DNA from: Tuctoria greenei
Taxonomy: Eukaryota > Streptophyta > Magnoliopsida > Poales > Poaceae
Length of the DNA stretch: 64,000 nt
NCBI GenBank assembly: GCA_036927565.1
Contig: JAYESD010000001.1
Coordinates: forward strand, 274,051,560 to 274,115,559
Reading direction: 5' to 3'
The notes beneath the pieces are model-generated. The model did no database searches and was not told the origin of the DNA. It worked only from the letters and a program-made list of their open reading frames with translations. Below, one piece after another: positions 32,860 through 42,508 of this stretch. The position numbers were made by a program, and so were the translations under genes. Within the stretch, counting starts at the first letter, position 1. Every line of letters starts with the position of its first letter.

Positions 32860-34347
32860 GAACTCGCGCTCATCACTTTCCTCCGGGCTAACGTTGATGT
32901 GTTTGCTTGGCAACCATCACAAATGCCTGGGATCCCTAGGGAAGTGATTGAGCACAATCTGAAGATCTACCCCGATGCTCGGCCTGTGCATCAGAAGCCT
33001 CGGAAGCAATCCGTAGAGCGACAGAACTTCATCCGACAAGAAGTGAAGAAGTTGCTCGAAGCCGGATTCATACGAGAAGTCTTCCATCCAAAATGGCTGG
33101 CGAACCCAGTCGTTGTGCCCAAGGCTGGCGGGAAGCTTCGGATGTGCATCGACTACACCACACTAAATAAGGCATGTCCAAAAGATCCATTCCCACTACC
33201 TAGAATAGATCAGATAGTGGATTCCACCTTCGGGTGTGAATTACTGTGTTTCCTAGACGCATATTCTGGGTATCATCAAATCAGGATGTCTAGGGAGGAT
33301 GAAGAGCATACTTCATTCATCACAGTAGATGGATTGTACTGCTACACAGCCATGCCCTTTGGTCTCAAGAATGCAGCTTCAACTTTTGTACGAGCTATGT
33401 ACAAAACTTTTGAAGAACTCATTAGAGACATAGTGGAAGTGTACATCGATGACATCGTGGTCAAGGTCAGAAACAAGGAGTCACTCCTAGACACCTTGCA
33501 GGCTGTCTTCGACAAGCTGCGGGCCACCCGCACAAAGCTAAACCCGGACAAGTGCGTGTTTGGGGTTAGCTCCGGAAAACTTCTTGGTTTCCTGGTAAGT
33601 CACCGGGGCATAGAAGCTAATCCGGCGAAGATAAAAGCCATTGAAGACATGCGGCCACCAACCCGCATCAAAGATGTCCAAAAGTTAACTGGGTGTTTAG
33701 CAGCCCTCAGCCGGTTCATATCAAGACTGGCGGAACGGGCACTTCCCTTCTTCAAGTTATTGAGGAAGTCCAGACCATTCCAATGGTCCGAAGAAGCAGA
33801 GAAGGCATTCCAGGAGTTGAAACAGTTCCTCACCACCCTACCAATTCTGGTAGCTCCGAACCCTGGTGAGCCTTTGTTGCTTTACATTTCAGCTACTGAC
33901 GAAGTCGTCAGTATAGTTCTGGTTGCGGAGAGACCGGAACTACCCCACACTCAGGAATCCAGACCCCTTTGGCAGGGTCCGGAGGTTCTTGAAAGCGAGT
34001 CTGGGTCCCAGCTCCCAGATTCGAACCCACAAGAAGTCACTTCAGGAGACCTAGACCCCTCCGGGAGGGTCCGGGTCATTTCTGAAGAAGCTCCGGGTTC
34101 CTCCAGCCAGAACCCGGAGGTCCCCGAAGAGAATCCGGACCCCTCCGAGAGGGTCTGGATCAATGAAGAGGAAGCTCCGGACCCCTCCGGGAGGGTCCGG
34201 ACCATTCAACGCCCGGTATACTTCATCAGTGAAGTATTACATGATGCCAAGACTCGGTACCTAGAGGTGCATAAGCTGCTCTATGCAGTTCTTATTGCCT
34301 CCAGGAAGCTTCGACATTACTTCCAAGCTCACAAAGTATCGGTGTGA
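32860..34347 (+). CDS. pol: Reverse transcriptase and Ty3 RNase H, after an in-frame TAG (element E)
   Basis: This continues the gag-protease frame directly after TAG 32857-32859 (ELALITFLRANVDVF). No ATG is needed at the boundary; the first ATG is at 32899. RT motifs: LRMCIDYTTLNKACPKD, FLDAYSGYHQIRM, FGLKNAASTFVRAM and catalytic YIDD (33442-33453). Then LLLYISATDEVVSIVLVAER, a repeat-rich loop (33930-34213), and RPVYFISEVLHDAKTRY. The last two blocks are the split halves of a degenerate Ty3 RNase H. It would copy element RNA to DNA. The frame ends TGA at 34345 because one G was lost in GTGGTGACC, seen by comparison with A and G. Confidence 0.85.
   Translation, partial: ELALITFLRANVDVFAWQPSQMPGIPREVIEHNLKIYPDARPVHQKPRKQSVERQNFIRQEVKKLLEAGFIREVFHPKWLANPVVVPKAGGKLRMCIDYTTLNKACPKDPFPLPRIDQIVDSTFGCELLCFLDAYSGYHQIRMSREDEEHTSFITVDGLYCYTAMPFGLKNAASTFVRAMYKTFEELIRDIVEVYIDDIVVKVRNKESLLDTLQAVFDKLRATRTKLNPDKCVFGVSSGKLLGFLVSHRGIEANPAKIKAIEDMRPPTRIKDVQKLTGCLAALSRFISRLAERALPFFKLLRKSRPFQWSEEAEKAFQELKQFLTTLPILVAPNPGEPLLLYISATDEVVSIVLVAERPELPHTQESRPLWQGPEVLESESGSQLPDSNPQEVTSGDLDPSGRVRVISEEAPGSSSQNPEVPEENPDPSERVWINEEEAPDPSGRVRTIQRPVYFISEVLHDAKTRYLEVHKLLYAVLIASRKLRHYFQAHKVSV
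33930..34213 (+). repeat. PSGRVR-coding repeat loop inside RNase H (element E)
   Basis: Codes about 85 residues rich in E, P, S and G with DPSGRVR, DPSERVW and DPSGRVR units. The DNA unit CCCTCCGGGAGGGTCCGG is almost self-complementary. It lies between two RNase H strands where other Ty3 elements have only a few residues. Confidence 0.8.
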
Positions 34348-36401
34348 CCTCCTACCCACTACGAGCAATCCTACATAATCCCAATTCAACTGGGAATATT
34401 GCAAAATGGGCAGCGGAATTAGCTGAATTTGATCTTGAATTTATTTCAAGGCAAGCAGTCAAAAGTCAAGCTTTGGCAGATTTTGTGGCAGAATGGACTC
34501 CCTCTCCATCAAACCCTGGGGGCCCCAGTGAACAGAAGACGGAGCATCAAGCTCCAACCTTCACCGAGCCTCACTGGACCCTCTACTTCGATGGCTCCAT
34601 GCAGAAGCAGGGGGACGGAGCTGGAATCCTTCTCCTTGCACCAACTGGGGAGAAGGTAAAATACATGGTACACCTTGACTTCAAGGCAACCAACAACATG
34701 GCGGAGTATGAATCGCTCATCTACGGACTAAAGGTGGCACTGTCATACGGTGTCAGGCAACTGCTGGTCAAAGGAGATTCACAACTCATCATCAAGCAGG
34801 TGAAAGGTGAATGCTTCTGCAACAATCTCCAGCTAGCTGCTTACCTCCTAGAAGTCCAGAGGCTTCGGAAGGACTTTGAAGTCTTAGACCTCCACCATGT
34901 TCAGCGTGCCCACAACGCTGAAGCCGACGAACTCTCGACGAAAGCGTCAACCGGAGCTCCGGCTCCTGACGGAACTTTTGTCTGGAGATTGTCGAAACCC
35001 ACAACTCAGCCTACCGAACTGAGCGAAGGGGGCGAGATCAGCATCCCGAAGCTGACGGTCCCGATGGCCCTGTTACCATGGCAGCCATCAAGGGTCGTAG
35101 GTGCTGCCGGAAGCTCCGAGCAACCCAGCACGCAAGACTCAAATGCTCAAGTCAGTTCCGATGCATGGATCTCGGAGATCCGGAACTACTTGAAAGACAA
35201 CATCCTTCCTGACGATGATGTATCCGCTGACCGGGTAGTCAGATTGGCTAAAAGATACACGCTGGTAGAAGGGGATCTCTACCGGTGCGGTGCCAACGGC
35301 ATCCTAATGCGGTGCATCACAAGGGAAGAAGGCTGCGAACTCCTCGCAGAAATCCATGGAGGCGAGTGTGGGAACCACGCATCTTCCTGCACGCTGGTCG
35401 GAAAAGCCTTTCGGCATGGCTTCTACTGGCCTACAGCGCTCCAGGATGCCACTGAGCTGGTGAAGAAATGCGAAGCATGCCAATTTCATGCGAAGCAAAT
35501 TCATACACCGGCTCAGCCCTTACAAATGATACCTCCTACATGGCCCTTCGCTGTGTGGGGGATGGATATCTTGGGACCCTTCCCAAGAGCCGTCGGAGGT
35601 TACAAGTTCCTGTACGTCGCCATTGACAAGTTCACCAAGTGGCCGGAAGCGACTCCAGTTGTGACGATCAACAAGCAATCTGCTATCAACTTTCTGCAAT
35701 CCATTGTGAGCAGATTTGGAGTCCCAAACAAAATCATCACTGATAATGGGACTCAATTCACAAGCTCCGCATTCCAAGGATATTGCGAAGACCTCGGCAT
35801 ACAAGTTTGCTACGCCTTCGTAGCTCACCCAGCCAGCAATGGCCAAGCCGAGAGAGCAAATGATGAAATCCTTAAAGGACTCAAAACGCGCACCTATGAG
35901 CGCTTGAAAAAACACGGAGCCAACTGGATCGAAGAGCTTCCGCCCACTCTATGGGCCAACAGGACTTCTCCAAACCGGTCAACCGGAGAAACACCCTTCT
36001 TTCTGGTGTACGGAGCTGAAGCAATCCTTCCTCCGGAAATCACCTTGGGTTCGCTCCGGGTCCGGACCTTCGACGAAGCCGCGCAGGACCAGCTCCGGTG
36101 TGAAGACCTAGACCTCCTCGAGGAGGGAAGGTGCCAAGCAGCTGTTTGGAATGCCCGATATCGCCAAGCTTTACGGCGTTATCACCAACGGCATGTACAC
36201 AGCCGACAGCTCGAGGAAGGCGATCTGGTGCTACGGAGAATACTATCCAGAGAAGGGTTAAACAAACTCTCCCCCGGCTGGGAGGGGCCCTTCCCAGTGA
36301 TCAAAGTATCCCATCCCGGAAGCGTTCGCTTGGCTACCGAGGATGGGACACCTCTCCCAAATCCTTGGAACATCGAGCACCTCCGTAAGTTCTACACTTA
36401 A
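34344..36401 (+). CDS. pol: RNase H end, archaeal-type RNase H and integrase (element E)
   Basis: 685 codons open, in the -1 frame relative to the preceding segment and overlapping it by four bases. Order: ILHNPNSTGN (end of Ty3 RNase H); archaeal-type RNase H with LYFDGS, NNMAEYESL and VKGDSQLII (about 34585-34795); a linker rich in P and S; integrase zinc region HGGECGNHA...CEACQ (about 35357-35483); core motifs GMDILGPF, TDNGTQF and NGQAERAN; C-terminal WEGPFPVIKV; end HLRKFYT. All catalytic D, D and E are present. The start at 34344 is artificial: in A and G this is one frame with RT. Confidence 0.9.
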   Translation: MTSYPLRAILHNPNSTGNIAKWAAELAEFDLEFISRQAVKSQALADFVAEWTPSPSNPGGPSEQKTEHQAPTFTEPHWTLYFDGSMQKQGDGAGILLLAPTGEKVKYMVHLDFKATNNMAEYESLIYGLKVALSYGVRQLLVKGDSQLIIKQVKGECFCNNLQLAAYLLEVQRLRKDFEVLDLHHVQRAHNAEADELSTKASTGAPAPDGTFVWRLSKPTTQPTELSEGGEISIPKLTVPMALLPWQPSRVVGAAGSSEQPSTQDSNAQVSSDAWISEIRNYLKDNILPDDDVSADRVVRLAKRYTLVEGDLYRCGANGILMRCITREEGCELLAEIHGGECGNHASSCTLVGKAFRHGFYWPTALQDATELVKKCEACQFHAKQIHTPAQPLQMIPPTWPFAVWGMDILGPFPRAVGGYKFLYVAIDKFTKWPEATPVVTINKQSAINFLQSIVSRFGVPNKIITDNGTQFTSSAFQGYCEDLGIQVCYAFVAHPASNGQAERANDEILKGLKTRTYERLKKHGANWIEELPPTLWANRTSPNRSTGETPFFLVYGAEAILPPEITLGSLRVRTFDEAAQDQLRCEDLDLLEEGRCQAAVWNARYRQALRRYHQRHVHSRQLEEGDLVLRRILSREGLNKLSPGWEGPFPVIKVSHPGSVRLATEDGTPLPNPWNIEHLRKFYT

Positions 36402-37664
36402 TACCACAGAGGTGAGTCTTGAGTAACTTGGGGTGTATGATATAGAGTCATTGTACAGAGTTGGGTAGTTCCTCCGGGAGAGCAGCCGGACCTTTCCCGA
36501 AAGGTCCGCAAAGCTCATGCAGCACTTGTCACAGTCTCCGGACTAAAAGTGTGGCTAACTACCCTGGGTCAAACGAGAAACTAAACACACTTAGCCTGGT
36601 TCCGTACCCTAAGAGTGTACTTGTTTCCCCTGTACCCCGGACCTATAATGAAAGACATCTTCATGTGAAATAGACTCCACGTGCATTTATTTTGTACAGG
36701 CTCAACATTTTTATTTTTCTCTTTCTTGTCTATAACAAAGACGTGCAATTCTTAAGAAATTTTAGTTCGACCGGTTTATATACGATTCGAGTTGTATTGT
36801 CAATTCTTTTGGATTCAAATATCGCTCATGGCCAACTCGCCTGAAAGCCGCCAAGCCAATCTAGGGTCGGAGTGTGCTATCGACTTAGCCTGGTCAAGCA
36901 CCCTAAGTACGCCACTCTACCTACACCCCGGCAGGCCGAAGTAAGGCGGGTCCATGAACAGTTGAATCTAAGAGAAAAGGCAACGCATCCGGTTGTATTT
37001 AAAATCGCGTTCAACTTAAAGTTTTCTTGAGAATCGTAAGCCGCGACGAAATTATAGACAAGGAACGAATTTTACTATTTTTCTTGACTTAAGTGTGCAG
37101 GAAAAATAAAGTCTACGTTGATGGAGAAAAGCCGGAGCTAACTAAGATCCGACTCCCCCAAGGGGGCCAGCCGTCGACGATGAGTATAAGATGGTGAGAA
37201 GACCTCGTAAATGGAGTCTGCTGCCAACAAACCAAGTGTTGGCAAAGGTCATTGCCGGAGCTACTCAGCTCCGACACCCTGGGGAACTAACTATCGATGC
37301 TCTACGTGTTGATAGAGGCTATTGCCGGAGCTACCAAGCTCCAGCGATGGACAATGCCGGAGCTTCTAAGCTCCGACAACCTCAGGGGACCTTCACTATC
37401 GAAGACTTCAGACCTAAATGCTACAAGTTCGGAGCAAATGAGTCTTCAACAAAACTCAATATCCTTTTGGTACATGTTCACAATCAAATTGTGTACATCT
37501 ACCAGGGGGGCAAGTGAAGATAAATATGTTGAAGACAAAAAGTGAAATTCGCAAAAATTTGGGGATTTCATTCATCTGGAGACAGGAGATTACATCTGGA
37601 GACAAGGGATTACAAAATTGAGGAAGAAGAAGAGAAAATACAAGTGAGAGCTAAAGAGATGGTC
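36402..37664. other. Spacer between pol and antisense gene (element E)
   Basis: No gene recognised. It contains the inverted CCTTTCCCGAAAGG motif just after pol (36490-36510), a T-rich region, a minisatellite (37120-37400) and short duplicated ATTACATCTGGAGACA units (37582-37612). A possible 3' end region for both convergent transcripts. Confidence 0.6.
37120..37400. repeat. Minisatellite with GCCGGAGCTAC..AGCTCCGAC units (element E spacer)
   Basis: About four units, each with GCCGGAGCT(A/T)C, four to five bases, then AGCTCCGAC. The two halves form a short inverted repeat. The elements A and G have different numbers of units. Confidence 0.75.
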
Positions 37665-39597
37665 CTAGACCCTATGGAAGAACTCAGCGACCTTCTGGGC
37701 GACCTCCGATACGCTGGCTCGGGTAGCTTCGCCTTCTCCTTCGACGGGGCCTTCAAGCACCGGGTCCAGAGGAAATTGGGGGTTCCGACTGGTGTAGCAC
37801 GTCAGCACATACTCTGCAACGTTCTTCGCCAGGGATTGCCCCTCAACCTCCAGTTGGTTCGCGATAACATCGCCCACCTTGGAGAGATTGCTACCTGCTG
37901 CGCTCAACGCCTGCAGCGCAAGGTCCGACTCCGGCTCCGGATCATCCGGGCGCACGGGGCTGAAACCCATCGGCGTCAGCGCATCATTGGCCTTGCCCAG
38001 GAACTCCCAAATCTGTAGGGAGTCCGCCGTCCTCAAGCTCTTCATCTCTTCCAGGGATCTCTTGGCCGCCGTCAGTTCGGAATTCTCACGGGCGAGGCGC
38101 TCAACTTCTTTGGCGTTTTGCTGAATCTTTGCAGCAACCCGCCTCTCAAGTCTTCCGAGCTCCTCCTCCCGGAGGTGGATCTTGTTCCGACGATCGACCA
38201 GGTCCTTCTCCCTAGGCTCCACTTTTTTCTCTCGGGCAACAAGGGCACACTCGTATTCGTAGAGTTCCCGCCCCCGCACCCAGGTCTTCTCCTCTTCCTC
38301 TTGGCAGCACTCTTCCAATTTCTTGGTGCGCTCCTCGAGGCCCTTGTCAGCCAGAGCTACTTTCTCGGCGAGCTCCTCTTCCCTCCTCAGGACGTCATCC
38401 CGCAGCTCCAGGAGTTTCTGCTCTTCGTCCTCGAGCCGTCTCTCCCTCTCTTCAAGTGCCTCTCGGCGCTTGATGAGTGCGGTGTTGATGGCCTCAAGTT
38501 GTTCGTGCCGAGCATTGGCCGCGTCATTGGCAGCTTTGGCCTGATCGTGGATCTCCCGGGATTGAGCGTCGAGGGCATGAGTCATGCTCTCCCTGTCATC
38601 CAGCAGCTTGCCCCAGTACTCCAGGCGGATCTTCTCCCGCTTGATCCACTCCTTGTCATCCGCTAGCCTCGACTGCGCCAGCTTGGTCTCAAAGTGGAGT
38701 CGGTTACGCCACCGCCTAAGGGTTTGGCGCTCCTCTTCAAGAGCCTTGCTGTCGTGGAAAAAGGCCAATTGGACTTGACGCAGACTGGAGCAGGCGTTGT
38801 CGATAGACATCGACAGCGGGATGGGCTCCAGACCTGCTAGGGTCTCCTCCGCTGGTTCCAGCGGGTCTTCACATACAAAAATTGGGTCCCACTCTACGAG
38901 AGTGGAACCCTGAGCTTCCAAGGCACTAGGGCCGTCCTTCGAGATGGCCTCAGTCGCCATCGAAGAAGGCCCCACCGCCAAGTCTTCGTTCACCTCCTCG
39001 GGCAGGGGGCCAGCGACTTCGCTTGGGCACTCCGGCTCGGCCGCAGGTACCTCAGACGTCGTCGCCTCCGGAGCAGGAGCTGCTACTGGCTCCGGCCGGG
39101 ACACCCCTTCCGAGGGAGGCTCGAGCTCCATCGCCTCTTCAACCACCGGCTCTATGACCGGCGCTCCAACAATAACCGGCTCAGCGGCCGGTGCTTCGGA
39201 GGTAACCGGCTCAACTACCAGAACTACCACGACTTCCGGCTCGCATGCCGGGGCTTCAGTCACCTCCGGCTCAACCGCCAGAGCTTCGACAAGTTCCAGC
39301 TCCGAGGCCGGGACTACTACTTCCTCCGGCTCAACAGCCGGAGCTTCCATCACTGTAGCACCAGGACCTGGAGCTTCAACCTCCGAGACAGGTGCCGCTG
39401 GCGTGTCTTCGCTCCCGTGGTCCGGCGCTACCAAGGGAACTTCTGGGGACGAGTCGAGGTCCATGACCACGACAGCCGGCGCCGGAGCTGTCGCAGCCTC
39501 AGCCACCACCTGGGGTGGCACCGGGGCAGGAGCAGAAGCTCCCACGGCCTCAGACATCGTGGCTGAGGGTGGAGCTTCAATCCCCTTCTTGGGGATG
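37665..39597 (-). CDS. Antisense gene exon 2: acidic repeat and coiled-coil protein (element E)
   Basis: Runs from the acceptor at 39597 to TAG 37665-37667, with no internal stop. After SIPKKGIEAPPSAT and MSEAVGASAPAPV comes a region of about 180 residues built on 'EAPA.EPEV' steps (A, E, P and V rich). Next is NACSSLRQVQLAFFHDSKAL and a long coiled coil rich in E, R, K and L (RRWRNRLHFETKLAQ to LEEMKSL, about 300 residues). It ends near FSPVRPDDPEPE and AEFFHRV. It is read toward pol. Joined to exon 1 the protein would be about 1,130 residues. Its role is unknown; similar antisense genes are known in Tat elements such as Grande. Confidence 0.85.
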
Positions 39598-39675
39598 CTG
39601 CAGATGATGGACGAAGAAAATCAACAAACAATCGCTGCAATTAAAAAGTTAACCAAGGTAAAGATTAAAAATTAC
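39598..39675 (-). other. 78-nt GT-AG intron in the antisense gene (element E)
   Basis: Donor AAG|GTAATT at 39675, acceptor CTGCAG|CA ending at 39598, with an AT-rich interior. Removing it joins AG (39677-39676) to C (39597) as codon AGC, and the exon 1 frame then runs straight into exon 2. Exon lengths 1469 + 1933 sum to 3402, exactly 1134 codons. Without splicing, exon 1 stops at TAA 39672. An alternative acceptor (GCAG at 39635) is possible. Confidence 0.8.
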
Positions 39676-41144
39676 CTTGGAAGGCTTCCGCACCATCTTG
39701 CGCGGAACCTTTTACCTGGATGTTCCGGGCTAGCCACGGCCGGCGTAGAAGCTCTAGAAGGCCCCCCGGAACTTGTCGCAGCTACGGGCGCTTCCCGGGT
39801 CGAGGCTCTCCTCGATCGGGAGGAACCCCTGGACCTGGGGGCTCCCACCGTCCCAGGTGCCGGAGTCGTGCGCCCGGAGCTAGCACACCAGGAGGGTTCC
39901 ACCACGGGGACAGACGCGCTCCGAGAGGATCCCACCGCAGGAACGGTATTGTCCCGGAAGGACCCCACTACGGGGACAGTCGCCACGGTGGCAGAAGATC
40001 TTCCCCTCTGGGGAGAAGGAACCGAGGCGGGAGTAGCAGACCTGACGGACCTTCCGTCGGCGTGTCACAGCTTCCTCTTTCGGCTCTTCGGCTCATCCGC
40101 CAGCTCCTTGCCCTTGCCGACGACCTCGACCCTCAGCTGTGGGGCAGGGGCGAAGCCGTCTTCGGGCATCCCGGGGATCGCCACCCGGGTGGTTGATCTT
40201 CTCTCCACGACACCAAGGTCGTCAAGTGCGGGCATCTTCCGCCGGAGCTCCCTGCTGAACTCCACTTCCACGTTCAGAGGGAGAAAGGCCGACGGCGGAG
40301 TCAAGTCATCACCGTCGACGTCGATGCCGTGCTGGAATTTCTTGAGGTGGAACTCCAAGGTCTTCCCCACCATGTTGGACTTCAACCCGGTCTCAACCCG
40401 GTCCTCGTCCATCACGCTGTTGAGGGCCCAAGCGAGCTTCTCCCTCCTCTTCAGCAGCGCCCACCTGTTGGCCAGGAAATTACAGAATACCGCCTGGGGA
40501 GTCAATCCTCCCTTCACGCATTGGCGGATCCTGGTCAAGACGGGGTCGAAAGCTTCCGCCAGCACCGGAACCTCACTCCAGATCGTCGTGTCGATGCCGG
40601 GCAGACCGTCGGGCAGCTCCAACCGCTCATGCTCCTCCACCCTGACGACTATCCAATCTTTCTTCCAGTCATCCCACTTCCTGGAAGGGAACGACCGGAG
40701 GTACTTGAACGGGCACTTCTTGCGCTTCACAAAGTAGTAGAAGCCAAGATACTCATTACTCCGGCCGGTGGTGTGGACGGTGAAGAAGGTCCGGAAGAGT
40801 TCGATGCAGGGGGGGATGCCCACCCACATCTCACAGAAGTGGACAAAGATGGACACGAGGAGAATGGAGTGAGGGCCAAGGTGGTATAGCTGCAGACCAT
40901 AGAAGTCTAGCAGCATCAAGAAGAAGGAGAAAAAAGGTGGGATCAACCCCACCATGGCGTACGAAGAAAAGTACACCATTTCGCCGGCGTGCTCCTTCTC
41001 GATGGGGAGCTCTCCGCTGGCACGGACCAAGCGGTTGAAGATGTCCGAGGACCACCCCATGAGGACCCGGACCTTCTTCAAATCGCTGTTGGTCTTCAAG
41101 CGACTCTCGCGCAGACCCAACTCCATCGCAGCACAGCTAGGCAA
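39676..41144 (-). pseudogene. Antisense gene exon 1, Transposase_28-like domain (element E)
   Basis: ATG 41144 (or in-frame 41126, MELGLRES, the start that matches A). Domain blocks: MVYFSSYAMVGLIPPF, LMLLDFYGLQLYHLGP, GIPPCIELFRTFF, FKYLRSFPSRKWDDWKKDW, FCNFLANRWALLKRREKL. This is the Transposase_28 'putative gypsy type transposon' family, known from grass genomes. A basic RKRKL segment is followed by TGA (40065-40067), where A has AGG; beyond it the same frame stays open through an S/P/R-rich tail to the splice donor. So one point mutation separates this copy from an open gene. Nuclear action is an inference from the basic motif only. Confidence 0.85.
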
Positions 41145-41658
41145 GAGAAGAGGAGCGAAGCGCGAGTTGGGAGTTTGAGCGCAAGATCAGATGAGAGGCG
41201 TAAAGAACTCCCAACGGTGCGCGCTTTCCTTCTTAAGTAAGCCCTCGCAACGCTTGGATGGAAACCGCAGGGAAGTCGAAGATACCATTCAAGAATTCAA
41301 CCCAGCCGATGACAAGAGGGCCCGGGACCACCCCGACGATCAAGTCGAGGCTCTTACCTAGGCGAACGGTTGTCATCACTCGGCGGGAAACCCAAAGGCG
41401 GCGGCCTTACAGGGCGCGCGGAACCGATATGGTTTTCGTATCAGGAACTGGCGACCTTCAATTGTGTGAGATCCGCACGTCAAAGATCTCATCTGCCGCC
41501 TGAGGTGCGCCACGTGGCGGGATCTAACTGTAAATCCCTGCCAACGGCACCTCCGAAGACCCTTGAAGACTCAGTTCAAGAGTCGCAAGGATGGACCCAC
41601 CTCCGACGGAATGACTTCACCCCAGTGATCCTCGTCGGAGGTAGGTCCAGGGGGCCAC
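41145..41658. other. Region between antisense gene and 3' LTR, with polypurine tract (element E)
   Basis: Likely 5' leader of the antisense transcript. A donor-like CTAG|GTAAGA (minus strand, about 41357) could mark a leader intron, but I see no firm acceptor. The purine-rich GTCCAGGGGGCCAC at 41645-41658 precedes the LTR. Confidence 0.6.
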
Positions 41659-42508
41659 TGTCGGTACCCTAAAAACCGTACACCCCTTGAGGTTACAAAG
41701 ATCTCAAGAGAAAGCCATCTACTTGGTTTGAAGACCCTCAGAGGCCCACTTGTCAGACATGACCGGACCCGCTTCTTCAACATGGTTAATCCCAGGGTCG
41801 CCACGTGTACAACCAAACCGGAGCTACCGCCCACAAGGGGTAAGCTCCGGGCCACGTACCGAAACGGCACCTCCGGACTTAACCCCAGACCGAGAGAAGC
41901 TCCGGACCTGACACGTGTCTGATAGCCCCGGAGCTACCTGCTTCTCACGGCAAGCTCCGGAGCTGCCACGTGTCAAGTCGTCGGACCTTTCAGCTTCTAA
42001 CCTCCGGAAGACCTTGTAACGGCTCCGGATCTTCAAAGGAGAGCCAAGGACTTCAAGACCCGATTAAGTGTCATTAATGCCATATTAATGACACTTAAAC
42101 GGACGATCTTAACACCAGTAATGGTGTTGTCAAAGCCCGTTACAGGGTTATTAAGAGAAATTAAGCGTGTATCAATACTAGTAACCGCCGGGGCCACATG
42201 TCAGGCCAGGCTAGCTTGTAACGGCCTGCCCTTGTATTATAAAAGGACAGGCCGACGATACACTCAGGGACGTTCACGAAGGAGCTCACACACTCCATAC
42301 ACTCGTGACAAGCTCTTACTGCTAATACAAACCCAACACACCCATGGAGTAGGGTATTACGCTCAGGCGGCCCGAACCACGTAAATTCTTGTGTCTCCTG
42401 TGTCAAACACCTATTCACCTTCTTGAATCTTCGCGCGCCCACACCGAACTTCAAACTCCCCAATCACTTTAACAGTGTAGGGAGATCAGCCGACTCCGAC
42501 AGTCGACA
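41659..42508 (+). repeat. 3' LTR of Tat element E
   Basis: 850 bp, same ends as the 5' copy and about 16 differences from it by eye. Hairpin at 42064-42098, TATAAAA at 42238-42244. Confidence 0.95.

Larger units (their letters stand above)
29556..42508 (+). mobile_element. Complete Tat-clade Ty3/gypsy element E, 12.95 kb
   Basis: Two 850-bp LTRs (TGTCGGTACC to GTCGACA) with AATAC duplications. They enclose a primer-binding site, gag-protease, RT, a degenerate and an archaeal-type RNase H, integrase, a spacer, a convergent spliced antisense gene and a polypurine tract. The LTRs differ at about 16 sites of 850 by eye (about 2%), so insertion is fairly recent; with a commonly used grass rate this would be under about one million years. 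Lesions are few: one-base loss at 34343, TGA in antisense exon 1, and two shared oddities (gag +1 shift, TAG before RT) also seen in G. Confidence 0.95.

Noticed and set aside
40065..40067. TGA as the true end of the Transposase_28 protein in E
   Set aside because: Element A reads AGG here and the E frame stays open after the TGA to a splice donor that joins exon 2 in frame.
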